The notes under the pieces: model-generated
The model's database searches: none
What the model was told of the DNA's origin: nothing
What the model saw: the letters and a program-made list of their open reading frames with translations, nothing else
Translations under genes and position numbers: made by a program
DNA from: FW021-bin31 sp964467635
GTDB lineage: Bacteria > Bacteroidota > Bacteroidia > Chitinophagales > Chitinophagaceae
Assembly (NCBI GenBank): GCA_964467635.1
Contig: CAYXRN010000016.1
Location: 1-35,369 of the forward strand
Direction of reading: 5' to 3'
DNA: 35,369 nucleotides
Shown here: piece after piece, positions 8,485 to 18,481 of the stretch
Layout: each line of letters opens with the position of its first letter
Numbering within the stretch: position 1 is the stretch's first letter

Positions 8485-10239
8485 TTATTTTACATCCACA
8501 TAGCCGGGAAGCCAGAACTTGCCATCCAGATCCCATGAAGAAGCATCCACGCCCATCCATTTATAAATCATATACGGAATGTCCACGCCCCTTGGCACCG
8601 TTTCCTCCAGGTTTTCCGGCAAGGGAGGAAAGATCAGTCCGCTTAAATCGGAAAAATGCTCCCAACCGTATTTATTTTTGTTATCAGGTGTGATGTTAAA
8701 GAACATATCATTATGATAGGAACTGTAATCTTTAAACCGGTCACCTGTGCCATCCGTTCCAGGCCAATATCCAATAACATCATCATAATAGGGCGAGGAG
8801 GGATCCAATCCGACTTTTCCTCCATTGGCAGCAATAAAATGATCCGGCAATGCCGCTTTCCATATTTTTATATCAGTAATGTACAGCTCTGGTTGTGTAG
8901 ACGTCCAGCCATCAAAATATCCCGCAGTAAGCGGCTCATTATTGTCTAAATCTATACCAGTAATATCAAAAGGATTCCCTTTGTTTCCATCGGTATACAT
9001 GATAGCCAATCTTCTGCCGTCTTCTTCATATATTTTGAGGGTGAGCGTATGCCACGTACTATCGGGAAAATTCTGCAAAGGCATTGAGGTCGCATAATCA
9101 AAGATTACCCGCCAGTTTTCATCACCATGAAACATAAATCCCCAACCGCTACTACTTGAATAGGTTAAGGTAGAGGCTTTTTTGCCAAAGAAAGAAGGCC
9201 ATGTAGTTCCAAAATCAAATACCTTCACTTTTATTTGTACCGTATATTCTCCCGACGTACCAAAGTTGTATATAGCAGCCGAGTCTGCGGGTACGAATGC
9301 TTTTACGGCGTTTTCATCCTTTCCCTGGAGCATTATTGTATAGCCTTCATAAGGGATATTGGCCACATTCGGCTTAGAGACAATCCGGCTGGAGAACCTT
9401 GGGTTGTAAAAAATAATGAAGTTATTACGTACCGGATTACCGAAAACGGTATTATCCGCCTGGTCAGGCGGGATGGCAGCCATTCCTCCTTTATCCGAAG
9501 CAACAACCACCAGCCAGTTCTCCTGAGAATAATTCGTTCTTTGTTTTAATGTTTCTAAAATATCTCCTATATAACTATCAACTTTCATAATGGCGTTAAC
9601 GTATTGGGCGCTCGAGCTGTCGTACCCGTATTGCTCACCCGCCTCCTCCACACTATGAAACTCTCCCAATACGACAGTTGCATCTGGATTATCTTGTAGC
9701 TCATTTACAATCGCATCTTTAACAGCCCGGTCATTCCCATCAAAGGTCTTATTGACATCCGCGTCATTTATCAAATGCTCGCTCAATAATGCAGAACTGG
9801 AAAAAGCTGCAGTCTGCCAGGAGGAATTAGCCGCTTTCAAACGGGTAAAGAACATCGGATATTCTTCTAAATCACTCCCTGAAAAGTCACTGCTGACTAC
9901 CTTATGCTTATCGGGCATTACGCCGGTAAGCATATTCGTCCAGTTAGTTACTTCTTTGCCATTTTTGTCACTAAGTCCGTCAAAAGTATAAATACTGTTA
10001 TCGGTCATCTTTAACATAGCAGGAGGATTAATCTGAGGAATGATCCTCCCTCTTAAACCGTCCACAATCAGGTACAATATTTTGCGTTGTGGCATATTGA
10101 CGGTAACCCTATCTCCGATGTCATGTTTTTTGACCTTAACGATAAAATCATCATTGCAGGAGCTAACGAATATTCCGGCTAATCCCCCGATACACAGGAA
10201 GACTTTCAAGGTGCTTTTTCTAAATACTTTTATACACAT
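8485..10239 (-). CDS. Lipoprotein: phosphodiesterase-fold domain plus LamG-like domain (DUF4983 type), copy A
   Basis: 584 residues with lipobox VSSC (Cys28). It has the same layout as the protein at 4772-6514. The alkaline-phosphatase-like part keeps the first metal Asp60 (LYLIVDGLRG) and a Thr-bearing TNWTNMLTGVMPDKH segment (about 98-112) matching the nucleophile region of nucleotide pyrophosphatases. It has SDKGG (249-252) instead of SDHG, and EFHSVEEAG (about 193-201) where an Asp...GlyHis pair is expected. Loss of these ligands makes metal catalysis unlikely. A LamG-like sandwich (about 320-500; GEYTVQIKVKV, WHTLTLKIY, VIGYWPG) and a short tail follow. It lies directly upstream of the M60 gene. 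The likely role is a surface binding or accessory protein; no reaction can be assigned. Confidence 0.82.
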   Translation of the reverse strand: MCIKVFRKSTLKVFLCIGGLAGIFVSSCNDDFIVKVKKHDIGDRVTVNMPQRKILYLIVDGLRGRIIPQINPPAMLKMTDNSIYTFDGLSDKNGKEVTNWTNMLTGVMPDKHKVVSSDFSGSDLEEYPMFFTRLKAANSSWQTAAFSSSALLSEHLINDADVNKTFDGNDRAVKDAIVNELQDNPDATVVLGEFHSVEEAGEQYGYDSSSAQYVNAIMKVDSYIGDILETLKQRTNYSQENWLVVVASDKGGMAAIPPDQADNTVFGNPVRNNFIIFYNPRFSSRIVSKPNVANIPYEGYTIMLQGKDENAVKAFVPADSAAIYNFGTSGEYTVQIKVKVFDFGTTWPSFFGKKASTLTYSSSSGWGFMFHGDENWRVIFDYATSMPLQNFPDSTWHTLTLKIYEEDGRRLAIMYTDGNKGNPFDITGIDLDNNEPLTAGYFDGWTSTQPELYITDIKIWKAALPDHFIAANGGKVGLDPSSPYYDDVIGYWPGTDGTGDRFKDYSSYHNDMFFNITPDNKNKYGWEHFSDLSGLIFPPLPENLEETVPRGVDIPYMIYKWMGVDASSWDLDGKFWLPGYVDVK

Positions 10240-10259
10240 AATTGTCTATTTTAAATTGT

Positions 10260-11858
10260 TCAGGGCTGGAACTCTAAACGTACAATATTGCCTGCAGGCT
10301 TACCATCGAACCGGCTAATATAACCGACCAGTAAGACAGCCGGTCTTCCTACTGCAGATTTGGTCTCATAAATATCACGTACCTGACCCTGAAAATCACC
10401 GGTATTATTATATCCTTCTGCAAGAGAACCGTCAGGGTTTAGTATCATAAAACCATTTCTGGTAATTCCATTATATTTTTTAAAGGAGCCCGAAATTATT
10501 ATCAACCCATTTGATAATTGCGCAGCAAAATTTGCTCTTCCTCCCTCCAGCTTTCCCAATCTAAATGTCGGATCTACGGAGCCGTCCTTATTTAACATGA
10601 CAACACCATTAAATTCCTGCTCATTAAAGTGACGAAATAGCCCGGTAATCAAAATTTTTTGCGTAACCGCATTATACTGTACCGTTTTCACCTCATCATC
10701 TGCTCCCGCACCGGTATTAAATGAAGCCACGGGAAGCCCGTTGGTTCCTATTTTCACAATTCTTCCCGCATCCTGATTATCAAATTTTGTAAATCCACCT
10801 ACGACCAGGAGTGACCCGTCGTCAAACATAAGCGCATCATTAATTTCGCCGTTACCGGCAGCAAAAGGCTTACCGGTAGCTTTATTAAAGTTGTAGGTAG
10901 AATCCATCTTCCCATCTTGATCCATGCGCACTAACTGATTGATGTCCGTTTCGTCCAAAATTTTTGTGTCATAGGTAGACGTTTCATAAAAATAGCTGCC
11001 ATAAGAAGTAAAGTTACCTACTGCAATGACGGCATCGTCGTGGGTAAACACCTTTACCACGTCGCCACTTACTCCTCCATTGAAGGCAGGTACAGTATCG
11101 ACACCCTTAGTAGGATCTTCTGGGGTTATATTTACAACGCTTACAATCATCGTATCCAGGGATCCGTTAGCATTAAGCCGCGTAATAAAATTTGTCCCGG
11201 TATGATCATTAAACCGGGTAAAACTTCCTCCTATAATATACTTCCCATTAGATAACTGTGCCACACTTGCAATCGACGAATTTGCTCCGGCTCCGCTTAA
11301 AAGTGTAGACAAATACTGGCCGTCAATAGTTGTCATTGCAATACGGTTGATAGGCTGGTTTACAGCATTTAAATCATAATCAGTAAATGCACCAACTAAA
11401 AGTAAATTAGAGGAAGGCATCTCCAAGACTTCGTTAATCAACCGGTTAGCCCCGTTTCCGGGAATAAATGTTTTATCTACATTAACCTTACCGTCTACTC
11501 TTAATGCCGGGCCGAAAAACACCTGCCCTTTTAGATACAGGGACAATTCTCCGGTGCTGGCAGACTGGGGCACCTCTACTGTTATCGTACTGTCGGAAAC
11601 AGACAATACATCCGCTTTCTCACCATGGAGATAGACCCTCAACTCCTCAGCTTTATAGCCGGAGAGTCCGTGAACCGCGTAGGTAACTTTATCCCCGGCG
11701 GAAGCATGCGCTGGTACTGGTTGGACGTCGGCGAAAGAAATATCAAGCGCCTGTTTCCCTCCGGTATAAGGATTAGGATAAATCGTCTCTTTATCCTTGC
11801 ATGCAGTCAGCAAAAGGACGATAGCTATAAGATATAGTAAGTAATTATTTCGTTTCAT
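10260..11858 (-). CDS. DUF5008-like lipoprotein: IPT/TIG domain plus delta-60-type repeats
   Basis: About 532 residues from ATG 11858 (MKRNNYLLY...LLTAC, Cys20). An in-frame ATG at 11873 would add five residues, and either is possible. Residues about 40-125 look like an IPT/TIG immunoglobulin-like domain. The rest holds seven repeats of about 50-70 residues, each centred on a GxFxxF-like signature (LVGAFTDYD, IGGSFTRFN, AVGNFTSYG, VVGGFTKFD, ITGLFRHFN, ISGSFKKYN, LVGYISRFD), like delta-60/DUF5122 beta-propeller repeats. The gene closes the second SusC-SusD-FAS1 cassette. A surface glycan-binding role is plausible from context but unproven. Confidence 0.82.
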   Translation of the reverse strand: MKRNNYLLYLIAIVLLLTACKDKETIYPNPYTGGKQALDISFADVQPVPAHASAGDKVTYAVHGLSGYKAEELRVYLHGEKADVLSVSDSTITVEVPQSASTGELSLYLKGQVFFGPALRVDGKVNVDKTFIPGNGANRLINEVLEMPSSNLLLVGAFTDYDLNAVNQPINRIAMTTIDGQYLSTLLSGAGANSSIASVAQLSNGKYIIGGSFTRFNDHTGTNFITRLNANGSLDTMIVSVVNITPEDPTKGVDTVPAFNGGVSGDVVKVFTHDDAVIAVGNFTSYGSYFYETSTYDTKILDETDINQLVRMDQDGKMDSTYNFNKATGKPFAAGNGEINDALMFDDGSLLVVGGFTKFDNQDAGRIVKIGTNGLPVASFNTGAGADDEVKTVQYNAVTQKILITGLFRHFNEQEFNGVVMLNKDGSVDPTFRLGKLEGGRANFAAQLSNGLIIISGSFKKYNGITRNGFMILNPDGSLAEGYNNTGDFQGQVRDIYETKSAVGRPAVLLVGYISRFDGKPAGNIVRLEFQP

Positions 11859-11881
11859 GAAACCTAAATTCATTGATAAAA

Positions 11882-12625
11882 TTATTTTATATTAATCCCA
11901 TTATCTACAGCGGATATTATAAATTGCGTTGTATCAAATCCAAAGTAATGATTCGTGAACTGCAAAACATGAACAACCCCATTTTTCGGAGCGATGTCTG
12001 AAGAGGATACCAGTACGCGAATGTTACCCTTTTGCGGTTCAGCAAAATTGGTAATATAGGACAATAGCAATTGTCGGTATCCTGCATACTTCACTCCACC
12101 ATTATCATCATCATCTCCGTTTGCATTATGATAAATCACCCCTATATTCATAGGCCTACCGTCATAGGATTCATAATTCTGCCCCGGATAGGCAAGCAGG
12201 TTCGTCGTATCAATCTGGGGAAAGTCCTTCTGGTGATAAACTCCTTTGAACATATACAATGATAGCATCTTTTTCCAGGTATCTCCACTGATTTGTTCTA
12301 GACTGTTCACCGTATCTCTTCCATTAATTCGTAAATAATTGTTCAATGATGTAACTGAACTGACAATGGAATAATCAACCGGTGCAAAAAAAGTTACGCT
12401 ATCCTCACGAAACACCTTGTCCATGCCAGCCAGATGAATAACATCAAGCAGCGTATCAAAAAATAAAGGCTTTGATTCCAGATACTGCAACACACTACCA
12501 TCAAACTCCCTGTCGTGTTTCCCTGAATTGATGAAATAGTCATTCTTTGAGCAAGCACTTGTAAAAACACCCATTACACCACACACAATGACTGTCTTTA
12601 TTATATTATTTATTGATAAGTCCAT
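11882..12625 (-). CDS. Fasciclin (FAS1)-domain lipoprotein, second cassette
   Basis: 247 residues with lipobox TSAC (Cys25). A single FAS1-like domain covers most of the protein: SVLQYLESKPLFFDTLLDVI (about 44-63), then VTFFAPVDYS, and near the C-terminus NGVVHVLQFTNHYFGF, which matches the closing FAS1 strand. FAS1 domains are generally adhesion or binding modules, with no catalytic motif. It follows SusD by 26 bases and precedes the DUF5008-like gene, the same order as its paralogue at 18482-19195. It is probably an outer-membrane accessory of the SusCD complex (inference). Confidence 0.85.
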   Translation of the reverse strand: MDLSINNIIKTVIVCGVMGVFTSACSKNDYFINSGKHDREFDGSVLQYLESKPLFFDTLLDVIHLAGMDKVFREDSVTFFAPVDYSIVSSVTSLNNYLRINGRDTVNSLEQISGDTWKKMLSLYMFKGVYHQKDFPQIDTTNLLAYPGQNYESYDGRPMNIGVIYHNANGDDDDNGGVKYAGYRQLLLSYITNFAEPQKGNIRVLVSSSDIAPKNGVVHVLQFTNHYFGFDTTQFIISAVDNGINIK

Positions 12626-12651
12626 AATTATATATTTATTTCAAATATTAT

Positions 12652-14235
12652 TTATTGCCAATAGGTATTTAGTTTGATAAGTGGATCTTTATCAGTTACC
12701 GCTTTATCCAGCGGCCAGGTCCAGGCTCCCTGGGAAAATGCAGAAAAAGACATAGGATGATAACAAAATTTCGGATTTAATATTCTTTTGGTTCTTACCA
12801 AGTCGTAATAATAATACCCTTCCCCCATTAGTTCTCTGCAACGTTCCCAGAAAATAGCATCAGAAAGCGACATTCCCTCGTCCAGGCTGGAAGGGTAAGG
12901 TGTTGCACCGGCCCGGTCTCTAATCCTATTTAACTCAGCTATGGCTTCATTATCTTTACCTAATTGCGCAAGCGCCTGTGCCCTTAGCAGAATAACATCT
13001 GCATAACGGAATACGATAATACTGTTGTCGTTGTTCTTATGACCAGAGGACGGGTCAATAATATACAGATTGCTAAATTTTAAAAATCGAAAAGTACCGT
13101 CAGTCTTATGCATGGTATTGTCAAACCAGTATTCCTTTCGCTTATCTGTATAATCATCAGGATACGCTTTATTCAAAAACTCTGGTAACCAGATAGCGAC
13201 TGTCTTCTGGTACTGATCATTATTGGTAGCTGGGTAAGTGTAATAAGCCATTGTGCCATTTACATTTGAGACAAAACCTTCGCCGTAATTAAGGTTTTGG
13301 GGAATCTCAAACAGAGATTCCTGCGAACGCCCTTTAAAGATCAGGTTTCTTTCATCAATAGGAAGAAGTTCGCAAGCTCCTTCGCTTTCTGCTCCTTCCA
13401 GTACTCTTCCTAAAGAATCGGTCGCCTCATAATACTTTTGCTTATTGGCCTCATCAAAACCCGCATTCCACATATTCATATGCATCATTAGTGCAATGGC
13501 GCTGCCGTGCATTGCCCTGACTGCCCTGTTGGTAGGATCAGGCCACGTCCATGGCAGGTTTTGACTTTCTTTTTCCAGCTCGGCTATACAGTTGTTAAAG
13601 ACCTTAACCATATCTTCCCTAGGCAGTGGTTCCTGGTTAAAAGCATTGGTATAATAAGGGACATCTCCCCATATTCTAACCATAATAAAATAAACTAAAC
13701 ACCTGATAAAAGAAGCTTCTGCTCGGTATCTCAGTTTTTGCACTTCTGAAAAAGAGGGATCTTCTACATCCATAACATTTTCATAAAGGATATTTGCCGA
13801 TTGAACGACTTTATAAAATTCTTTCCATCGCGTCAAACGGTCAAAACGGGTGTAAGTACTCCACCATGCAGTATTAGGGTTATAATTTGGATCATCTCTA
13901 TCCCAGATTACATTGATACAGCTCCACAGGTCATTGTTTGACAGATAATGAATATAGTCTCTATTCGGATAAAGTCCATCGGAAGTAGTCATCGCCCCTG
14001 CCCTAAAATCCCCTACCGGCCAAAGACATTGCCTTGTAATATCCATGCGAAGCTTATTATACAAGCCTGCTGTAAACTTTTCAACATCTTCCTTTGTTTT
14101 CCAGAAGTTATTTCCAGACAAACGGTCCAATGGCTTAACGTTCAAAAACTTTTTACAGCCTGTTGAAAATACGCCTAACAACAGCCCAATCAAAACTATA
14201 TGGATAATTTTCCTCATAACAGTACGCTTTGTCAT
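12652..14235 (-). CDS. SusD/RagB-family glycan-binding lipoprotein, second cassette
   Basis: 527 residues with lipobox STGC (Cys27). It has the SusD N-terminus (KKFLNVKPLDRL...NNFW), helical TPR-like segments (YRAEASFIRCLVYFIMVRIWGDVPY), a RYADVILLRAQALAQLG helix, RDRAG and RRELMGEGYYYYDLVR-type motifs, and the usual end WPLDKAV...LNTYWQ. SusD lids the SusC channel and captures oligosaccharide at the cell surface. ATG 14235 directly abuts the SusC stop (TAAATG). An ATG at 14217 also gives a good signal peptide, so the start may be 18 bases later. It pairs with the SusC at 14236-17379. Confidence 0.95.
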   Translation of the reverse strand: MTKRTVMRKIIHIVLIGLLLGVFSTGCKKFLNVKPLDRLSGNNFWKTKEDVEKFTAGLYNKLRMDITRQCLWPVGDFRAGAMTTSDGLYPNRDYIHYLSNNDLWSCINVIWDRDDPNYNPNTAWWSTYTRFDRLTRWKEFYKVVQSANILYENVMDVEDPSFSEVQKLRYRAEASFIRCLVYFIMVRIWGDVPYYTNAFNQEPLPREDMVKVFNNCIAELEKESQNLPWTWPDPTNRAVRAMHGSAIALMMHMNMWNAGFDEANKQKYYEATDSLGRVLEGAESEGACELLPIDERNLIFKGRSQESLFEIPQNLNYGEGFVSNVNGTMAYYTYPATNNDQYQKTVAIWLPEFLNKAYPDDYTDKRKEYWFDNTMHKTDGTFRFLKFSNLYIIDPSSGHKNNDNSIIVFRYADVILLRAQALAQLGKDNEAIAELNRIRDRAGATPYPSSLDEGMSLSDAIFWERCRELMGEGYYYYDLVRTKRILNPKFCYHPMSFSAFSQGAWTWPLDKAVTDKDPLIKLNTYWQ

Positions 14236-17200
14236 TTAAAATTCAATATTCAGCCCAACAGCAAAACTTTTACTACTCGGATAACCGTTAGAATTATCAC
14301 GCCCAAGAGCTGTTACATTTTCCGGATTAGGTCCGCTATAGTTAGTAAAGGTATATACGTTGTTGGAAGATACGTAAACACGAACCCCCTGCATACCCCA
14401 ACGTTCTGTCAGCTCACGTTTCAGGTGGTAAGACAGAATAACGCTATTTATTTTCCAGTAAGAGCCATCTTCCTGGAAAAGTGTTTGGTTAAATCTGAAA
14501 GGAGAAACCTGGCCACTTCTCAAATAATCGTACGGACTAGGATAGGTGGCCACATCGCCTTGTTCTTTCCAAAAGTCATATTGTTTAATCGGAAGCAGTG
14601 CCCCATGGCCTAAGGGATTGGCATAGTTCCGGAAGCGGCTTGCCAATGCATTATTTAAAATATCCCTTATAAGTGTATAAGAAAAATTCACCGTAAAGGT
14701 AAAGTCTTTATATTTTAAATAGGAAGACCCTCCTCCTACGATTACAGGCTGCGAATTACCTGCGACCACCAGATCACGTTCATCCAATATATAATCGCCG
14801 TTAATATCCGTCCACCTCGGGTCTCCGCCTTCAAAGTAGGTAGCCCCACTTCCGCTGCCTACATGGTACTTAAGTCCGGTTAGCGGATCTACCTGAACAT
14901 CGGCATCCGAAGTATATATACCCCGGGTATCGTACACCACATTAGATAAACTGTTTCGTCCAAGCCGATACAGAATTGTCTGTCCGGACCCATCATCGGC
15001 CTTCACTTTTAACTGCCTCTGGTTATCAGGAAGTCTGGCCAAAACGTCGTGGTTAATAGCCCCATTAAAGGTAATGGACCAATCCACTTTGCTATGCGAT
15101 GGCAACGGTCGGAAAGTAAGCGCCAGTTCATAGCCATAGTCGACTAAACTCGCCTCATTAGAGTTAATATTGTCAAAGCCGTTCATACCCGCCAAAGGCT
15201 TAGCCATCAGAAGGTTATCAACCATCTTATAATAAATATCGATACTGGTCTGTAGCTTTCCACCCCATAATCCAAGATCAAACCCTCCGTTCAACTGCGT
15301 TGTCGTGGTGGGCTGCAAGGAAGTATTAGGCATCAGATTAAAACTTATACCCGCCGTGGGCTTGTTATTAAACTGCCCCTCGTAATTATAACTGCCATAA
15401 GCATCAAATATAGTTCCGTTAGGTACCACATTTCGGCCCCATGACCCGCGCAAAGAAGCGTAGTCCAGCCAATGAAACTGCTCAAACCAGTTTTCTCGGT
15501 AAAAATTCCAGCGAACACCAATGGAAGGATTCCTTGAATATGGTTTGGCCGGCCCGTTAATGGATGATCCATCTAACCTATATGACATGCTAAGAACATA
15601 TTTCTTTGCATAGTCGTAAGATACGGACCCTGCAAAAGAAACCAAACGTGACTGTGTCCTGTTATCGAGTACACCGCCTTTGGAATTCATACCGTCAAAT
15701 CCGAACGGCCCTTTTATAATATCGTTAGGTAAATTATCCTGTAATGCCGCGCTTGCCTGAAATTGACTTGCCGTCAGTTCATTAAACAAATTAACATTAA
15801 GGTTATGGTCACCAAATGATTTAATGTAAGATATGGTATTTCTACTATATAACGTATATCGTTTATCATTGTATGCATACATATTCGCAAAACCATTGCT
15901 TATGCCGGCTGGAGTAAACCGGTCTTCAGTGCCTCCGGTATAATCGAAGCTAAAGGTCGTTCCCAGGAAAAAACCCGGGAGCATTTCATATCTGACCTGT
16001 ACATCCGTTTTAATATTTGCGGTCTTATTGTCGTCATCGACCTGCAAGGCACTTAAAACACTCGAGCTGCTGTTGAAAAGCGATGGAGGAGGAAGTAAGG
16101 AAGAACTGTTGCTGCCGCTGGCAACACCGGTTTGTATCAGTCCGTTGCCACTACCCTTATTTTGCTTACCCAAAGAAGAGGAGATAGATGCAAATAATTT
16201 AAATTTAGTCGAAGGATAATACTGTGCATTCATACGCAGGGAGTACCTTTCGAAACCCGTATTTTCGATAATCCCTTTTTCATTATAATAACCCAGGTTG
16301 ACCTTATAGTTAAATTTTTGGTCCCCTCCGGAAACCGAGATATTATGCGTTTGATTGTAAGTCGGCCTGTAAAAAACAGACTGCCAATCCGTAGCATTGT
16401 TATAAAAAGGATTTAAACTATCGGAAAGCATGGGATTAAGGCTAATGGATTCCAATGCATCATACAGACTCGAATCATTTTTTAAGACTTCTGTGATCCG
16501 TTGCGTTCTTTCGTTCTTACCGCCGATAGTAGCGCGCAATTTTGGAGGGATATTGACAAAAAAGTTACCCGTATATCTTACAATAGGCACCTTGGACTGT
16601 CCTCTTTTAGTCGTAACTAGAATAACTCCATAAGCACCGCGAGATCCATATAAAGCAGTCGCTTTTGCATCTTTTAAAACTTCAATACTTGCGATATCTT
16701 CCTGGGGAATGAGCGCCAGCGGGCTTACACCGGGACCAGCTTGTTGAAAGCCATACTGGAAATTAGTATTCGGATCGACCGGAACTCCATCAATTACAAA
16801 AAGCGGGGAGGTTGGTGTTAAAAATGCTCCTTGTCCACTCCCTTGTATGGAAATATTAGACAACCCCCTCAGGTGCAATGAACCCCTCGCCCCCGGCATT
16901 CCATTGTTATTCTGGATATTCAATCCGGGTACTTTTCCCTGTAACAACTGCATCACATTTCCCACAGGGACGTCTTGCAATTCCTCGCCGCTGATGACCA
17001 CAGCAGAACCCGTAACCGTTTCACGTGTTTTTTTCTGATAACCTACAATAACCGCTTCATTCAGTTCATTGGCTTTGGTCTCCATCACAATCGAAAGAGA
17101 ATAATCTCCGTTTAAATGGACCACATGATCCTTAAATCCTAACATCCTGAATACCAACGTAGCCTTTGCAGGGACCCTGACCTCAAACGTTCCATCAGCT

Positions 17201-17379
17201 TTAACCGCTGCTATCCCCTTTAATGGCTTCCCTGTCAATATCACAACCCCCGGGAGAGGTTGCTTATCCGACTTTCCGACGACCTTTCCGCTTACGGTCA
17301 CCATATTATTCTGTGCCTGGGCTGCAAAAGTCAGGGTCGTAAAAACGATTGCACATATTACGTAAAAATACCTTCTCAT
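14236..17379 (-). CDS. SusC/RagA-family TonB-dependent transporter, second cassette
   Basis: 1047 residues with a signal peptide ending AAQAQ (about 23). A carboxypeptidase-regulatory-like domain (about 27-100; VSGKVVGKSDKQPLPGVVI) leads to a TonB-box-like segment ELNEAVIVGYQKK (about 105-117). Next comes a plug with the SusC signature IASIEVLKDAKATALYGSRGAYGVILVTTKRG (given here as a region near 225-260), then a 22-strand-type barrel ending in aromatic VGLNIEF. It imports oligosaccharides with the abutting SusD. It lacks an STN domain, so it is not itself a sigma-signalling receptor. It is the fifth gene of the minus-strand operon, 36 bases after the DUF5007-like gene. Confidence 0.96.
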   Translation of the reverse strand: MRRYFYVICAIVFTTLTFAAQAQNNMVTVSGKVVGKSDKQPLPGVVILTGKPLKGIAAVKADGTFEVRVPAKATLVFRMLGFKDHVVHLNGDYSLSIVMETKANELNEAVIVGYQKKTRETVTGSAVVISGEELQDVPVGNVMQLLQGKVPGLNIQNNNGMPGARGSLHLRGLSNISIQGSGQGAFLTPTSPLFVIDGVPVDPNTNFQYGFQQAGPGVSPLALIPQEDIASIEVLKDAKATALYGSRGAYGVILVTTKRGQSKVPIVRYTGNFFVNIPPKLRATIGGKNERTQRITEVLKNDSSLYDALESISLNPMLSDSLNPFYNNATDWQSVFYRPTYNQTHNISVSGGDQKFNYKVNLGYYNEKGIIENTGFERYSLRMNAQYYPSTKFKLFASISSSLGKQNKGSGNGLIQTGVASGSNSSSLLPPPSLFNSSSSVLSALQVDDDNKTANIKTDVQVRYEMLPGFFLGTTFSFDYTGGTEDRFTPAGISNGFANMYAYNDKRYTLYSRNTISYIKSFGDHNLNVNLFNELTASQFQASAALQDNLPNDIIKGPFGFDGMNSKGGVLDNRTQSRLVSFAGSVSYDYAKKYVLSMSYRLDGSSINGPAKPYSRNPSIGVRWNFYRENWFEQFHWLDYASLRGSWGRNVVPNGTIFDAYGSYNYEGQFNNKPTAGISFNLMPNTSLQPTTTTQLNGGFDLGLWGGKLQTSIDIYYKMVDNLLMAKPLAGMNGFDNINSNEASLVDYGYELALTFRPLPSHSKVDWSITFNGAINHDVLARLPDNQRQLKVKADDGSGQTILYRLGRNSLSNVVYDTRGIYTSDADVQVDPLTGLKYHVGSGSGATYFEGGDPRWTDINGDYILDERDLVVAGNSQPVIVGGGSSYLKYKDFTFTVNFSYTLIRDILNNALASRFRNYANPLGHGALLPIKQYDFWKEQGDVATYPSPYDYLRSGQVSPFRFNQTLFQEDGSYWKINSVILSYHLKRELTERWGMQGVRVYVSSNNVYTFTNYSGPNPENVTALGRDNSNGYPSSKSFAVGLNIEF

Positions 17380-17415
17380 TGAATATCGTTTTATTTACTA
17401 ATGCATTAACTTAAT

Positions 17416-18471
17416 CTAATCATCCTCAAATTTGGGATTGTCCTTTCTGAACCAAAAAATAATTTCCCAGTTCCCCGCCTCGTATATGTTAAAATTGAAC
17501 TCGATCTGAGCGACCTCTCTTTTATCCCCGAATCCCTGTCTTTCATAAGAAAAGACCACATGCGCCTGGCTTCCATCGTTTGTGGTATATCGGGTTTGAA
17601 GATCAATCAACGGGATAGGATAGCCTATGGTATACCTGATGTATTCGTCCGTTTTCTCCATATCAAACCCATGCACCAAATGAGCCCAGTCGGTCAGGTT
17701 AAATTTATCCGGATCAATCGGGTTCAGGGACGAATCCAAAAATTTAAAAGTGAGCGAACCGGTATAGGTCTTCCCTTCTTTTCCGGTTGAAGATTCTCCT
17801 GTTTTATGGAATAGTATATCAATGTCTCCTGCAAGCATCGCTGCGTCATCGGAAGCACCCCTTACATTAACCACTTGTGCAGGGTGTACTGCCGGGGACT
17901 GATTTGCTCCGGTTACCGCATCTTGATTGGTTGGTTCATAAGGGCGTTCCCTGTAGGGAATAAGTTTAAGGTCCTTATAAAATTTCCGTCCTCCGGAGTT
18001 CGAAACTTCCACATCAAACAAATAACCGGAATCTGGTTGACAATGTAAATATCTGGACGATGCAGTAGCCCACATCATCATTTGTCCGGAATGTTCGCGT
18101 ATTTCAAAAAGCGGATGGGCTTCCCATTTCCTTTTGTCGGTAATTTCTTCAAGCGACGTCTCTTTACCCGTATAAGCTGCGGTCCAGACGAGTGTAGGAA
18201 ATGTCTTCAATAATTCAGGTGCAGGATCGCCGTTTCGTCTTCTTGGATTCACCAGTTTAAACGTCAACGGAAGAGAGGAATTCCCTGCATTGAAATTATT
18301 ATTAAACAAAGTATTCCGCCCCGTAACCGGCATATATACATCCTGAGTAAATTGCGCATCCCTGTCGAAATAATCTCTGTCGGTAGGAAGATATTTTCTA
18401 CATCCCGGTAAAATAAACATTAGCCAGGAAAACAGAAGTAAAGGCGACAGGTATACTAAAAATTTTTTCAT
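17416..18471 (-). CDS. DUF5007-like lipoprotein, first cassette
   Basis: 351 residues with lipobox LPGC (Cys24). The N-terminus CRKYLPTDRDYFDRDAQFT and the following NFNAGNSSLPLTFKLVN resemble the DUF5007 family found in Bacteroidota PULs, a match made from memory. The remainder is beta-rich with no catalytic motif, ending in strands such as IEFNFNIYEAGNWEIIFWF. It lies 10 bases after the FAS1 gene and 36 bases before the next SusC, closing the first SusC-SusD-FAS1-DUF cassette as the DUF5008-like protein closes the second. It is probably a surface accessory or glycan-binding protein; this is inferred from position only. Confidence 0.78.
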   Translation of the reverse strand: MKKFLVYLSPLLLFSWLMFILPGCRKYLPTDRDYFDRDAQFTQDVYMPVTGRNTLFNNNFNAGNSSLPLTFKLVNPRRRNGDPAPELLKTFPTLVWTAAYTGKETSLEEITDKRKWEAHPLFEIREHSGQMMMWATASSRYLHCQPDSGYLFDVEVSNSGGRKFYKDLKLIPYRERPYEPTNQDAVTGANQSPAVHPAQVVNVRGASDDAAMLAGDIDILFHKTGESSTGKEGKTYTGSLTFKFLDSSLNPIDPDKFNLTDWAHLVHGFDMEKTDEYIRYTIGYPIPLIDLQTRYTTNDGSQAHVVFSYERQGFGDKREVAQIEFNFNIYEAGNWEIIFWFRKDNPKFEDD

Positions 18472-18481
18472 ATTGTTTGAA

